Assembly: GCA_964446295.1 (NCBI GenBank)
Contig: CAYUNR010000014.1
Span: 1 to 31,749, forward strand
Source: CAITNM01 sp964446295
GTDB lineage: Bacteria > Pseudomonadota > Alphaproteobacteria > Paracaedibacterales > CAITNM01
Direction of reading: 5' to 3'
Length of the DNA: 31,749 nucleotides
Position numbers and translations under genes: made by a program. Shown here piece by piece: positions 1 through 7,591 of this stretch. Position 1 is the stretch's first letter. Each line of letters opens with the position of its first letter. The notes beneath the pieces were generated by a model, which did no database searches, was not told where the DNA came from, and saw only the letters and a program-made list of their open reading frames with translations.

Positions 1-152
1 TAAGTAAAAATGTTATTAACAATCTAAATTTTAAACAGAAAATGTTTAATAAATTATTAACAGCATCACTTAAAATACCAAAAAATACCCAAGCTCTAGA
101 AAATCTACCGCACCCCCTGCTATAGTTTTCGAAAATAGCTATTGAGTTTTTT

Positions 153-1391
153 ATGAAAAGTCCTTTTTTGCAAAATCTACAATCTAAAGGGTTGCTCTTT
201 CAAGCAACTGACCTTGAAGCTTTAGATGAGCTATTTGCGAATAAGGAACCAGTTGTTGCCTATATTGGCTTTGATCCAACCGCTAGCAGCTTGCATGTAG
301 GCAACCTAAGCCAAATTATGACATTGCGCCTACTGCAACAACATGGGCATAAACCCATTGTGTTAATTGGTGGAGCGACAGCACAGGTAGGAGATCCATC
401 AGGCAAAGACGAAATGCGTCAACAAAATAGTGATGAAACAATTGCTACTAACATTGCGGGCATTAAAGAATGTTTTGCAAAATTTTTAAAATTTGGAAAC
501 GGCCCCACCGATGCGGTTTTAGTTAATAACGCCGATTGGCTAATAAATATTAACTATATTGATTTTTTAAAAAATTACGGTCGCCACTTTTCAGTCAACC
601 GCATGCTCAGCTTTGATAGTGTTAAATCACGCCTTGATCGTGAACAGCCTTTATCATTCTTAGAATTCAACTACATGATCTTGCAAGCATATGATTTCAT
701 GGAATTGTTTAAAAAGCATAAATGCGTTTTGCAACTAGGTGGCTCTGATCAGTGGGGTAACATCGTCAATGGTGTTGAATTAACGCGCAGAGTTTTAGGC
801 AAACCAGTATTTGGCCTAACCAGCCCCTTGGTGACAACTGCTAGTGGTGTAAAAATGGGAAAAACAGCAAAAGGTGCGGTTTGGCTGAACGACAATATGC
901 TCAGCCCTTTTGAGTACTGGCAGTTCTGGCGCAACACCGACGATGCTGACGTAATTCGTTATATGAAAATTTTCACCGATTTTACCGTTGATGACCTTGC
1001 AAAATACACAAAGCTTGAAGGGTCAGCCTTGAATGACGCAAAAATTGCATTAGCAGATGCTGCAACAGCCATGTGCCATGGTCCAAGTGTTTTGACTGAA
1101 ATTCATGCCCAAGTTCAGGCAGCTTTTGGTGCTGGTAACGACGCTGACCTTCCCACTAAATGGATAGAAGAATCACAAATTGACATACCAACATTGGAAA
1201 CGTTATTGGTGGCTTCTGGATTATGCGCAAGTAAAGGTGAGGCAAAGCGCCTAGCACAAGGTAGGGGACTTCGCATTAATGGCGAACAAGTTACTGACCC
1301 AAGACAAGAGGTGGATGTTTTGGCACTTCGCGCTGCGCCTATAAAAATATCATTAGGTAAGAAACAACACTGTTTAGTGCAAGTTAGATAG
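153..1391 (+). CDS. tyrS: Tyrosyl-tRNA synthetase
   Basis: Class I aminoacyl-tRNA synthetase that charges tRNA-Tyr with tyrosine in the cytoplasm. The protein is 412 residues, the usual bacterial TyrRS length. The HIGH-type signature is seen as HVGN (residues 48-51), after the family-typical FDPTASSLHVGN stretch, and the KMSKS-type loop is KMGKT (234-238). The GGSDQWGN tyrosine-pocket motif lies near 196-203. An S4 RNA-binding domain closes the C-terminus (roughly 345-412; 'ASKGEAKRLAQGRGLRING'). The ATG at 153 gives a standard N-terminus; a Shine-Dalgarno signal is weak (TTGAG only). The gene stands alone on the + strand and converges with the secreted protein gene, with five bases between the stop codons. 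Nothing appears broken. Confidence 0.98.
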   Translation: MKSPFLQNLQSKGLLFQATDLEALDELFANKEPVVAYIGFDPTASSLHVGNLSQIMTLRLLQQHGHKPIVLIGGATAQVGDPSGKDEMRQQNSDETIATNIAGIKECFAKFLKFGNGPTDAVLVNNADWLININYIDFLKNYGRHFSVNRMLSFDSVKSRLDREQPLSFLEFNYMILQAYDFMELFKKHKCVLQLGGSDQWGNIVNGVELTRRVLGKPVFGLTSPLVTTASGVKMGKTAKGAVWLNDNMLSPFEYWQFWRNTDDADVIRYMKIFTDFTVDDLAKYTKLEGSALNDAKIALADAATAMCHGPSVLTEIHAQVQAAFGAGNDADLPTKWIEESQIDIPTLETLLVASGLCASKGEAKRLAQGRGLRINGEQVTDPRQEVDVLALRAAPIKISLGKKQHCLVQVR

Positions 1392-1405
1392 TAATACTAT
1401 CTAAC
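1383..1405. terminator. Hairpin containing the stop codons of both convergent genes
   Basis: A perfect inverted repeat: nine bases at 1383-1391 (GTTAGATAG), a five-base loop TAATA, and the complementary nine bases at 1397-1405 (CTATCTAAC). Each arm encodes Val-Arg-stop, so tyrS and the opposing gene both end in -VR. It would act on both strands. The tails are only moderately T-rich (CTTTACATAAATATATT on the + side), so termination strength is uncertain. Confidence 0.6.
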
Positions 1406-2593
1406 CTTTACATAAATATATTCAGTGCGTTCGCCAAATTTCTGCGTGCCCTGCAATGCAAACCCTACTGTTTCAAATTTTTCTGTAAGGTCTGGTAGGT
1501 AAGTTCGAAATGTTCCACCAATACCTAAACTATTTGAGATGTATTCCTCATGGGCAGATAACATAAAAGCGTGATCAATAATATTTCTAATGGGACTTCT
1601 GCCTTCTGTTTTTAATTGAGCTAATGCCGCCCAGAAAGTAGGAGTCACTGCATCTGCAAAAATATCAGCATGAGCACCACCATCATAAGAAATATTAGCA
1701 GAAAGCCCCCCTTCAGTTATGGCAACAGCAATCTGTCCGTCATGATCACATTGGCAATGTTGGCAAGAATGCACAAAAGTTTTATTTGTATAAGCTTCTA
1801 AAAAGTCGTCAGCAAAATATGCAGATGTTCCTGCAACATCTGCTATCAAAGAATGTCCGCAACCCAAAACTAGTGTGTCGGCTTCTCCTTCTAATGCTAT
1901 ACGCCTTAGAAGTGATTGAGTAAAAGTATGACTCCTTATTTCTGTGTCAAAAAGATGATGATCACCAGCAACCAACCCCTCAACCAATAAATGCATGCGC
2001 ATCGCTGTAAAGCCAGAATTTAAGTATGTCTCTTCAGCAAAAAATATCTTTGCCAAAAAATGTTTTAGTAATTCACTATTACCACCACTAGTTCTCAAGC
2101 GGTGATTGTACGCAGCAACCACACTTTGAGACTGAGTAATTAGTTCTTCCACAAAAGCTTCAAATCCGACAGCATCCCCATCTGTTGTGTGTAATATATC
2201 TAAAATCCCTGCAAACATCCCATAACTATCAACGGTACGTAGGTTAGGAGCAACAGGGCGATCTCCTTTAAACGATGTGCAATATTTTTGTCTTATCATT
2301 TCTTTGAAAAATTCAGTTGAAAAAATATCTTCTCGCGAAAACGCAAGAGGCTCTAACTGAATAGAATCAATGTGTTGTTTTATGTTTTGCGCCAAAGGTT
2401 GTTCTGGGAATGTATCAGCAAATGCTGACCATCTGGCTTTATCAAAAGTTAAGATTTTAAAATAACCCGGAATAGTTCTACCAAGGCCAAGACTTGGAAC
2501 TAATTCAATTTCTGTAGCTTCTGTTGCAGCATACATTGATACTGTAAAACAGAATGACACAGCTAGTTTTTTAAAGAATTCTTTTGCACACAT
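1397..2593 (-). CDS. Predicted secreted protein with methyltransferase-like motifs
   Basis: I do not recognise a named family. The frame stays open up to a TTG at 2620, but the ATG at 2593 is preferred because it gives a clean signal peptide: KEFFKKL basic start, hydrophobic AVSFCFTVSMYAA, cut near residue 23-26. That yields 398 residues. In the second half, LVLGCGHS (242-248) resembles the glycine-rich SAM-binding motif I of class I methyltransferases, and ISYDGGAHADIFADAV (301-316) followed by TPTFWAAL resembles the later acidic strand region. A Cys/His cluster (HSCQHCQCDH, 275-284) sits between them. It is the last gene on the minus strand after crcB, with an 84-base AT-rich gap that could hold its own promoter. 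Inference: an exported SAM-dependent enzyme, possibly a host-directed effector. Secretion is better supported than the methyltransferase assignment. Confidence 0.6.
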   Translation of the reverse strand: MCAKEFFKKLAVSFCFTVSMYAATEATEIELVPSLGLGRTIPGYFKILTFDKARWSAFADTFPEQPLAQNIKQHIDSIQLEPLAFSREDIFSTEFFKEMIRQKYCTSFKGDRPVAPNLRTVDSYGMFAGILDILHTTDGDAVGFEAFVEELITQSQSVVAAYNHRLRTSGGNSELLKHFLAKIFFAEETYLNSGFTAMRMHLLVEGLVAGDHHLFDTEIRSHTFTQSLLRRIALEGEADTLVLGCGHSLIADVAGTSAYFADDFLEAYTNKTFVHSCQHCQCDHDGQIAVAITEGGLSANISYDGGAHADIFADAVTPTFWAALAQLKTEGRSPIRNIIDHAFMLSAHEEYISNSLGIGGTFRTYLPDLTEKFETVGFALQGTQKFGERTEYIYVKVR

Positions 2594-2677
2594 GATATTA
2601 ACAACAGTGTAATTAGACAACTGCAGTTAATATAATTCTAAAAACATTTTTATTTGGTTAATGTTATTTATTAAATA

Positions 2678-3019
2678 TTATGAAAATAAATAATTCCCAA
2701 ACCAAGAAGCAGTAATGCTTAAGAAAACACTTGCTATTATGTAAGCAAATGCCATGACTATTTGTTGGTTTTGAATCATACTCAAGCATTCTAATGAAAA
2801 TGCAGAAAATGTTGTAAATCCGCCTAAAAATCCTATAAGCAATATTGGTTTTAGGTGTGCGAATTTAGTTGCCACAACTCCTGCCAAAAACCCACCACTT
2901 ACATTTACAATTAATGTGGCTACAGGTAATCCCATAATGGGAAAAACGCACAAGCTAAGCAAATAGCGACTTAAGCACCCTGCCCCTCCGCTTAAAAAAA
3001 CAACAAGAGCATTAGCCAT
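2678..3019 (-). CDS. crcB: Fluoride ion channel CrcB/Fluc
   Basis: Small inner-membrane protein that forms a dimeric fluoride-selective channel and lowers cytoplasmic fluoride. Family marks are GGAGCLSRY (residues 11-19), NVSGGFLAG (39-47) and the conserved GFLGGFTTFSAFSLE (63-77), with four hydrophobic segments. The reading frame is open farther upstream to 3088 within holB, but the ATG at 3019 is chosen: it has AGG eight bases ahead, gives a typical CrcB N-terminus and a near-normal length (113 residues; relatives are about 120-130). With this start it overlaps the 3' end of holB by eight bases, so translation is probably coupled. Family assignment is firm; the start could also be the ATG at 3034. 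Confidence 0.93.
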   Translation of the reverse strand: MANALVVFLSGGAGCLSRYLLSLCVFPIMGLPVATLIVNVSGGFLAGVVATKFAHLKPILLIGFLGGFTTFSAFSLECLSMIQNQQIVMAFAYIIASVFLSITASWFGNYLFS

Positions 3020-3908
3020 AGATAGCCTGTTCATGATTTGGGTTTTGAGCCAACAGAACTGCCGCGACCAACCGATGAGAACCATCAAGATATGTATTGT
3101 GGGTATAACGCATAAATTTTTCTACTGCTTGAGCAGAGTGCGCATATATTTCTGGTTCCTTCAAAGCTTGCGTGTATAAAAACTGGTGAAGCAAATGCCC
3201 TAAAAAGGTATCGTCACTTAGTTTTAAAAGGTCTTGAATAGCTGATTTTAAATCATTCAAGTTGGTAATCATCAAAAGTTTCTGAATAGCTTGTATGGTG
3301 ACACTACCACCAGCCGCCACAATTTTTTGATAATTTCCAGGCGAACCAGATGCCATAGAAAGAACTAGCGCATCAGCTTCATGTCCAATAACTTGACTCA
3401 TATCAGTGTCTGATAACGACTTGAAATTGATAGTCAAACACCGCGACCTAACAGTAGGTAGCACGCTGCCAATACTGTGACAAATCAAATAAAAAAAAGC
3501 ATCTTGAGGAGGCTCTTCCAGCATTTTCAACAAGGCATTTGCAGCTTGTCGGTTTAAATTATCGACTGAGTCAATAATAATAATTCTAGGGCCTGCAACT
3601 GCCGCTTTTTGTTTTAAGCTATTTAGAAGAGTACGTACTTGTTCAATGGTGATGTCATTTTTCAGTTTTCCATCATCATCTTTGAATTGGCAAATATAAA
3701 AATAGTTCGGGTAGGCACCTGCTGTACATTGCTGCTCAACGATTTTTTTATTAAAAGAACTTGCCTTGGTCAAAACAGCTATTGCTAATTCACGAGCCAA
3801 CGTTGATTTTCCAATGCCCCTCGGACCACCAAGCAAAAATGCATGATGCTGCTTATTTTCAAGAGCTGATTCTAAAATCGCAAAAGGAGATGTATGGCCA
3901 ATGATCAT
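3012..3908 (-). CDS. holB: DNA polymerase III delta' subunit (clamp loader)
   Basis: Clamp-loader subunit that helps open the beta sliding clamp and place it on primed DNA at the replication fork. The protein has a Walker A motif GGPRGIGKST (27-36), a Walker B-like strand RIIIIDSVDNLN, the sensor/arginine-finger region ANALLKMLEEPPQDAFFYL and the SRC motif in VRSRCLTINF, all typical of delta'. At 298 residues it is close to usual length. The C-terminal part (after about 170) is poorly conserved, as is normal. No strong ribosome site precedes the ATG at 3908. It follows the PAAR gene across a 66-base gap that may hold a weak terminator, and overlaps crcB. The assignment as delta' rather than gamma/tau rests on the short length and single AAA module. 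Confidence 0.93.
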   Translation of the reverse strand: MIIGHTSPFAILESALENKQHHAFLLGGPRGIGKSTLARELAIAVLTKASSFNKKIVEQQCTAGAYPNYFYICQFKDDDGKLKNDITIEQVRTLLNSLKQKAAVAGPRIIIIDSVDNLNRQAANALLKMLEEPPQDAFFYLICHSIGSVLPTVRSRCLTINFKSLSDTDMSQVIGHEADALVLSMASGSPGNYQKIVAAGGSVTIQAIQKLLMITNLNDLKSAIQDLLKLSDDTFLGHLLHQFLYTQALKEPEIYAHSAQAVEKFMRYTHNTYLDGSHRLVAAVLLAQNPNHEQAIYG

Positions 3909-3935
3909 AGGCCAACATTACCGGGAAAATGCTAT

Positions 3936-3962
3936 AAAAAAAACCCCATAGATAATAATGGA
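3936..3962 (-). terminator. Weak hairpin plus T run between PAAR gene and holB
   Basis: Reading the minus strand, a short stem CCAT/ATGG (with one extra G-T pair) and an eight-base loop is followed by GG and eight T residues. The stem is short, so it may only reduce read-through from the PAAR gene into holB. Confidence 0.35.
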
Positions 3963-3974
3963 CTTTAGGAACTA

Positions 3975-4265
3975 TCAATCACCAACTATAATAGTTGGCA
4001 TTCCAAGCACAATTTTTCCACCATGACCACATGGATCAGTCATACGGGCCATAGGTTTTCCTTGCGCCATTACTGTAACACTTGTCGCAGCAACTACATC
4101 TGGAGGTCCAACACAAACAGATATATCACCAATAGTCGCGGCAGGAGGACCACTTACCAAGACTGTAGCAGCTGTGCCAATTACTGGGCCACCTACATGG
4201 GGAACAATCACCGTTACACTTGGACAAACATGCAAAGAACCCATAAATGCTGCAGGTTTTCCCAT
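3975..4265 (-). CDS. PAAR-domain spike tip protein
   Basis: Stand-alone PAAR-repeat protein, 96 residues. PAAR proteins cap the VgrG spike of type VI secretion systems and carry or attach effectors. The repeat pattern is visible: MGKPAAFMGSLHVC, PHVGGPVIG, PAATIGDISVCVGPPDVV, KPMARMTDPCGHGGKIVLG and a final PTIIVGD. His12, Cys14, Cys51, Cys79 and His81 are candidates for the metal site at the cone tip. A strong AAGGAG lies six bases before the ATG, and the gene begins ten bases after rmuC, so it is expressed with a housekeeping operon. There is no effector extension, no vgrG and no other secretion gene in the window. A similar spike role in a contractile injection device of another type is possible. 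Confidence 0.88.
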   Translation of the reverse strand: MGKPAAFMGSLHVCPSVTVIVPHVGGPVIGTAATVLVSGPPAATIGDISVCVGPPDVVAATSVTVMAQGKPMARMTDPCGHGGKIVLGMPTIIVGD

Positions 4266-4275
4266 TACTGTCTCC

Positions 4276-5481
4276 TTATACAGACTTTAATGAACGTAAA
4301 GTCAGGTCAATTTCGCTTGGCTCATCAAGAGTAAGGGGGTTGGGGTCGAGCTCTTGAAAGCGCCTAGCACTTACAAGTACACGTTGTTCAAATGACCCAA
4401 CAGTACTGTTATACGCTTCCACTGCTGTTTCTAGCCCTTTACCCATGCGACTCATATGACCTGACATATCGCCCAAGCGCTTATAAAGTTCTTGCCCCAA
4501 AACTGAAATTGCTTTGGCATTTTCTGCAATATTTTCCTGACGCCAACCATAGGCTACAGCGCGCAACAACGCTATTAATGTTGTGGGCGTTGCCATAAGC
4601 ACTTTTTCATTTACTCCTGCTTCAATTAGCCCTGGATCAGCTTGTAAAGCAGCACTGAACATTGCTTCGTTGGGAATAAACAACACCACAAATTCAGGAC
4701 TATTTTCAAATTGTTCAAAGTAACTTTTTTGAGAGAGCTGACGAATATGGGTGCGCACATGACGAGCATGGTCTTGCAGCTTTTGCGCTTTTTGATCGTC
4801 ATCTTGTGCTTCTAAATAATCAAGGTAAGCAGCTAATGGTGTTTTGGCGTCAATGACAATTGTTTTACCGGCGGGTAAACGTACTATCATATCAGGTCTT
4901 AATTTACCATCAGCGGTAGAAACTTGTTCTTGAAAATCAACATGATCAACCATTCCAGCCATTTCAATTACGCGTTTAAGCTGCATTTCGCCCCATTGCC
5001 CACGAGCATGTGGTGTTCGCAAAGCTTTAACCAAAGTCGCAGTTTCTTGGCGCAAATCTTTTTGCCCTATAACCATGTCAGTAAGTTGACGTTTCAAATC
5101 AGCAAATGCTTCAATACGATGTTTTTCAACAGTTTGAACCTGAGTATTTACTTGTTCTAATGACTTTGAAATGGGTTCAAGCAAATGCTTAAATTGTTCT
5201 TGCCGTTGATCAAATGTCAGATTAGCTTTTTCCAAAACACCATCAAACTGAGCCTTAGCCAACCCTAAAAATTGATTCGATTGATTAATTAAAGCTTGCT
5301 GCGTAAGACGTTCAATTTGTTGTTGCCACATTTGTTGAACTTGCTGGTCAGTTTGAGCTTGACTACTCAGTTGAATGTTTTCGATAAGCAAGGTTTGTTT
5401 TTGATTATATAAGCGAACACAGAACAACCCAAGACAAACAGTAACAAGGGCTAGCGACCAAAACACAATATCAAAATTCAT
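4276..5481 (-). CDS. rmuC: DNA recombination protein RmuC
   Basis: RmuC family protein, thought to act on DNA structures and to limit recombination at inverted repeats; the core fold is related to restriction-type nucleases. The 401-residue protein starts with a membrane anchor (about residues 5-23), continues with a long coiled coil (about 25-130, rich in Gln, Leu and Glu), and then the conserved core: ARGQWGEMQL, LRPDMIVRLPAGKTIVIDAKTPL (the nuclease-like D...DxK site), FVVLFIPNEAMFSAAL and TPTTLIALLRAVAYGWRQE. AAGGAAG precedes the ATG. It follows bdhA by 14 bases and precedes the PAAR gene by ten, which fits a shared transcript. Nothing is missing relative to the family. Confidence 0.95.
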   Translation of the reverse strand: MNFDIVFWSLALVTVCLGLFCVRLYNQKQTLLIENIQLSSQAQTDQQVQQMWQQQIERLTQQALINQSNQFLGLAKAQFDGVLEKANLTFDQRQEQFKHLLEPISKSLEQVNTQVQTVEKHRIEAFADLKRQLTDMVIGQKDLRQETATLVKALRTPHARGQWGEMQLKRVIEMAGMVDHVDFQEQVSTADGKLRPDMIVRLPAGKTIVIDAKTPLAAYLDYLEAQDDDQKAQKLQDHARHVRTHIRQLSQKSYFEQFENSPEFVVLFIPNEAMFSAALQADPGLIEAGVNEKVLMATPTTLIALLRAVAYGWRQENIAENAKAISVLGQELYKRLGDMSGHMSRMGKGLETAVEAYNSTVGSFEQRVLVSARRFQELDPNPLTLDEPSEIDLTLRSLKSV

Positions 5482-5495
5482 TATCTTTTACTTCC

Positions 5496-6275
5496 TTATT
5501 GCGCCGTCCAACCACCATCCATGGTTAAAGATGCGCCATTAATTTGAGCTGCCTCAGGTTTACACAAAAACAAAACAAATTCACCAATTTCTTCTGGTTT
5601 AGCAAAACTTCCGCTTGGTTGTTTTTCTAGCAATAGATTTGACCGAGCAAGCTCTATACTAATGCCTTGATCAGCGGCCAATCTTTCAATTTGTGCTTCA
5701 ACCAGTGGTGTTAACACCCAGCCCGGGCAAATGGCATTACACGTTATGCCTTGTTTTGCATTCTCTAATGCAGCAACTTTCGTGAGTCCAATTATACCAT
5801 GTTTACTAGCAACATAGGCTGATTTATTTGCCGATGCTACCAAACCATGACATGAAGAAATATTAATGACTCTGCCCCATTTTTGGCCCTGCATATAAGG
5901 CAATAGATGCTGCATAAAATGAAACGCAGATGATAAATTCACAGCCAAAATCTGATCCCATTTTTGCACAGAAAATTCTTGAATCGCCGCAACATGCTGA
6001 ATACCTGCATTATTGACCAAAATATCGATTGTAATATTTGCCATCTTCAAATCGCTACAAAACTGTTCAATAGCTTGAGGATTACCAATATCGACACTGT
6101 AGTACCCCAGAACCTTACCTTGCTCAGATAGGCCATTCACCAAAGACATAACCTGAGAATGTGGTTCAATACCATGAAGCACCACCTGATAACCATTCTG
6201 CAAAAGCACTTTGGCTATGCCATACCCTATTCCACTTGATGAACCCGTGACTAATGCGGTTTTTACAACTTTCAT
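5496..6275 (-). CDS. bdhA: D-3-hydroxybutyrate dehydrogenase
   Basis: Short-chain dehydrogenase that interconverts 3-hydroxybutyrate and acetoacetate with NAD(H), used when polyhydroxybutyrate is mobilised. The cofactor motif is TGSSSGIG (10-17), NNAG lies at 88-91, the catalytic Ser is in NISSCHG (about 138-144) and Tyr154-x3-Lys158 is in YVASK. Features that separate this family from general SDRs are NNAGIQHVA, ICPGWVLTPLVEAQI and LLLEKQPSG. Length 259 residues is normal. It is the first gene of the minus-strand run bdhA-rmuC-PAAR-holB-crcB and is divergent from an MFS carrier gene with a 74-base gap. The phasin at 20131 and acs at 26888 support a polyhydroxybutyrate role. Confidence 0.93.
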   Translation of the reverse strand: MKVVKTALVTGSSSGIGYGIAKVLLQNGYQVVLHGIEPHSQVMSLVNGLSEQGKVLGYYSVDIGNPQAIEQFCSDLKMANITIDILVNNAGIQHVAAIQEFSVQKWDQILAVNLSSAFHFMQHLLPYMQGQKWGRVINISSCHGLVASANKSAYVASKHGIIGLTKVAALENAKQGITCNAICPGWVLTPLVEAQIERLAADQGISIELARSNLLLEKQPSGSFAKPEEIGEFVLFLCKPEAAQINGASLTMDGGWTAQ

Positions 6276-6349
6276 TGCGCTCTCTTTACAAATTTGATAT
6301 GTTGACAGGTCGTTAATTCATTTGGCCATACCCCTTCTTTATTAGCAAT

Positions 6350-7561
6350 ATGATGAAAAAATTTAAGACCAGGATTCCTGCGTCCATTTGGGCTATTGGC
6401 TTTGCCAGTATGCTTCTTAATATATCTGCCGTGATGATTTTTGGCATTGCTGCTTTATATGTAAAGCAAATTTTAGGTGTAGCCACAGGAATTGTACTGT
6501 TGCTTGAAGGATTTTTTGAAGCACTGGCTTACATCATGAAGCTTTTTTCAGGTGTTATTAGTGATTATTTACGCAAACGCAAATTGGTTATGGTCTGGGG
6601 ATTTGCACTAACTGTAATTGCTAGAGTATTTTTTGCTTTGTCATCAAGCTTTGGGGTTTTATTAACAGCACGCATACTTGATCGCTTAGGAAATGGAATA
6701 CAATCAACCCCTCGCGATGCGTTAGTAGGTGACCTTGCGCCTGAAAATATTAAAGGTGCTTGTTTTGGTCTTAGACAAAGCTTGGCTGTTGCAGGATCAT
6801 TCATTGGTGGATTTGTTGGCATTTGGTGCATGGTATCCACCAATCAAAATTTCCAAACTGTATTTGCAGTAGCCAGTGTTCCAGCATTTATTAGTCTTTT
6901 GCTTGTTCTGTTTTTTGTAAAAGATTCTCATGCAGAAGAAGTAACAGTCGATAAAAAGCCTATTCGCCACCCTATTCATTTAAGTGACCTTAAACGTTTA
7001 GGAAAACCCTATTGGATTTTAATGAGCATAGCCCTTTTATTCATGAGCGCACGTGTTGGTGAATCAGTACTCGTATTACACGCAACCGGTAGTTTCAATT
7101 TAGACCAAAGTTTTTCTCATGCAATTTTAATCTTATACAATGTAATGAATTCTTTGTGCTCTTACCCAGTTGGATACCTATCTGATAAATTTGGCCGCTA
7201 TGGGTTTTTAGGGTTGAGTTTTTTCATTTTGATATTAGCAGATGCATTTTTAGGTTTTGCGGAAAACTTAACCACTATGATGATTGGTGTTGCGCTATGG
7301 GGCATTCAAATTGGCATGAGCCAAAGCATGTTTTTAAGCCTTATTGCCGACCATGTACCAGAAGATTTACGTGGAACAGGAATTGGATTTTTCTACCTTA
7401 TAAGTGCAGCAGCCCTTTTGCTAGCTGGGGGTATTGGTGGTATTGCTGAACATATGTATGATCAATTCGCTACATTCATCGTAAGCGGCGCTATTAGCTT
7501 AGTTGCATTACTAATGCTTGCAGTTTTTCACAAAACTTTACAAAATAAGCCCAGTTGTTAA
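6350..7561 (+). CDS. MFS transporter, substrate unknown
   Basis: Inner-membrane carrier of the major facilitator superfamily, 403 residues with about 12 hydrophobic segments. The loop 2-3 signature appears as GVISDYLRKRKLVM (about residues 66-79) and its second-half copy as GYLSDKFGRYGFLG (about 275-288). The central loop (about 195-215) is charged, as expected between the two six-helix halves. ILDRLGNGIQSTPRDALVGD is characteristic of a group of uncharacterised bacterial MFS proteins, but I cannot name the substrate. The gene begins the + strand run that continues into addB 30 bases later, and is divergent from bdhA. The ATG at 6350 has no strong ribosome site; the next codon is also ATG. 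Confidence 0.9.
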   Translation: MMKKFKTRIPASIWAIGFASMLLNISAVMIFGIAALYVKQILGVATGIVLLLEGFFEALAYIMKLFSGVISDYLRKRKLVMVWGFALTVIARVFFALSSSFGVLLTARILDRLGNGIQSTPRDALVGDLAPENIKGACFGLRQSLAVAGSFIGGFVGIWCMVSTNQNFQTVFAVASVPAFISLLLVLFFVKDSHAEEVTVDKKPIRHPIHLSDLKRLGKPYWILMSIALLFMSARVGESVLVLHATGSFNLDQSFSHAILILYNVMNSLCSYPVGYLSDKFGRYGFLGLSFFILILADAFLGFAENLTTMMIGVALWGIQIGMSQSMFLSLIADHVPEDLRGTGIGFFYLISAAALLLAGGIGGIAEHMYDQFATFIVSGAISLVALLMLAVFHKTLQNKPSC

Positions 7562-7591
7562 CTCTAACATCTACTACGAAATCACTAGCTC

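Noticed and set aside
31..49. Inverted repeat TTAAACA/TGTTTAA and direct repeats TTATTAACA at the left edge
   Set aside because: Short and AT-rich; could be the end of a gene or origin-like element outside the window, but chance is likely.
4023..4334. Open frame of 103 codons on the + strand over the PAAR gene
   Set aside because: Exact shadow of the PAAR gene; Asn/Thr/Tyr-rich low-grade composition, no ribosome site, and it runs over the rmuC end.
6302..6330. TTGACA at 6302 as promoter of the first MFS gene
   Set aside because: No acceptable -10 box at 16-18 bases; the candidate is GCCATA. Not strong enough to list.
6565..6979. Two minus-strand frames inside the first MFS gene
   Set aside because: Antisense shadows of a well supported coding region.
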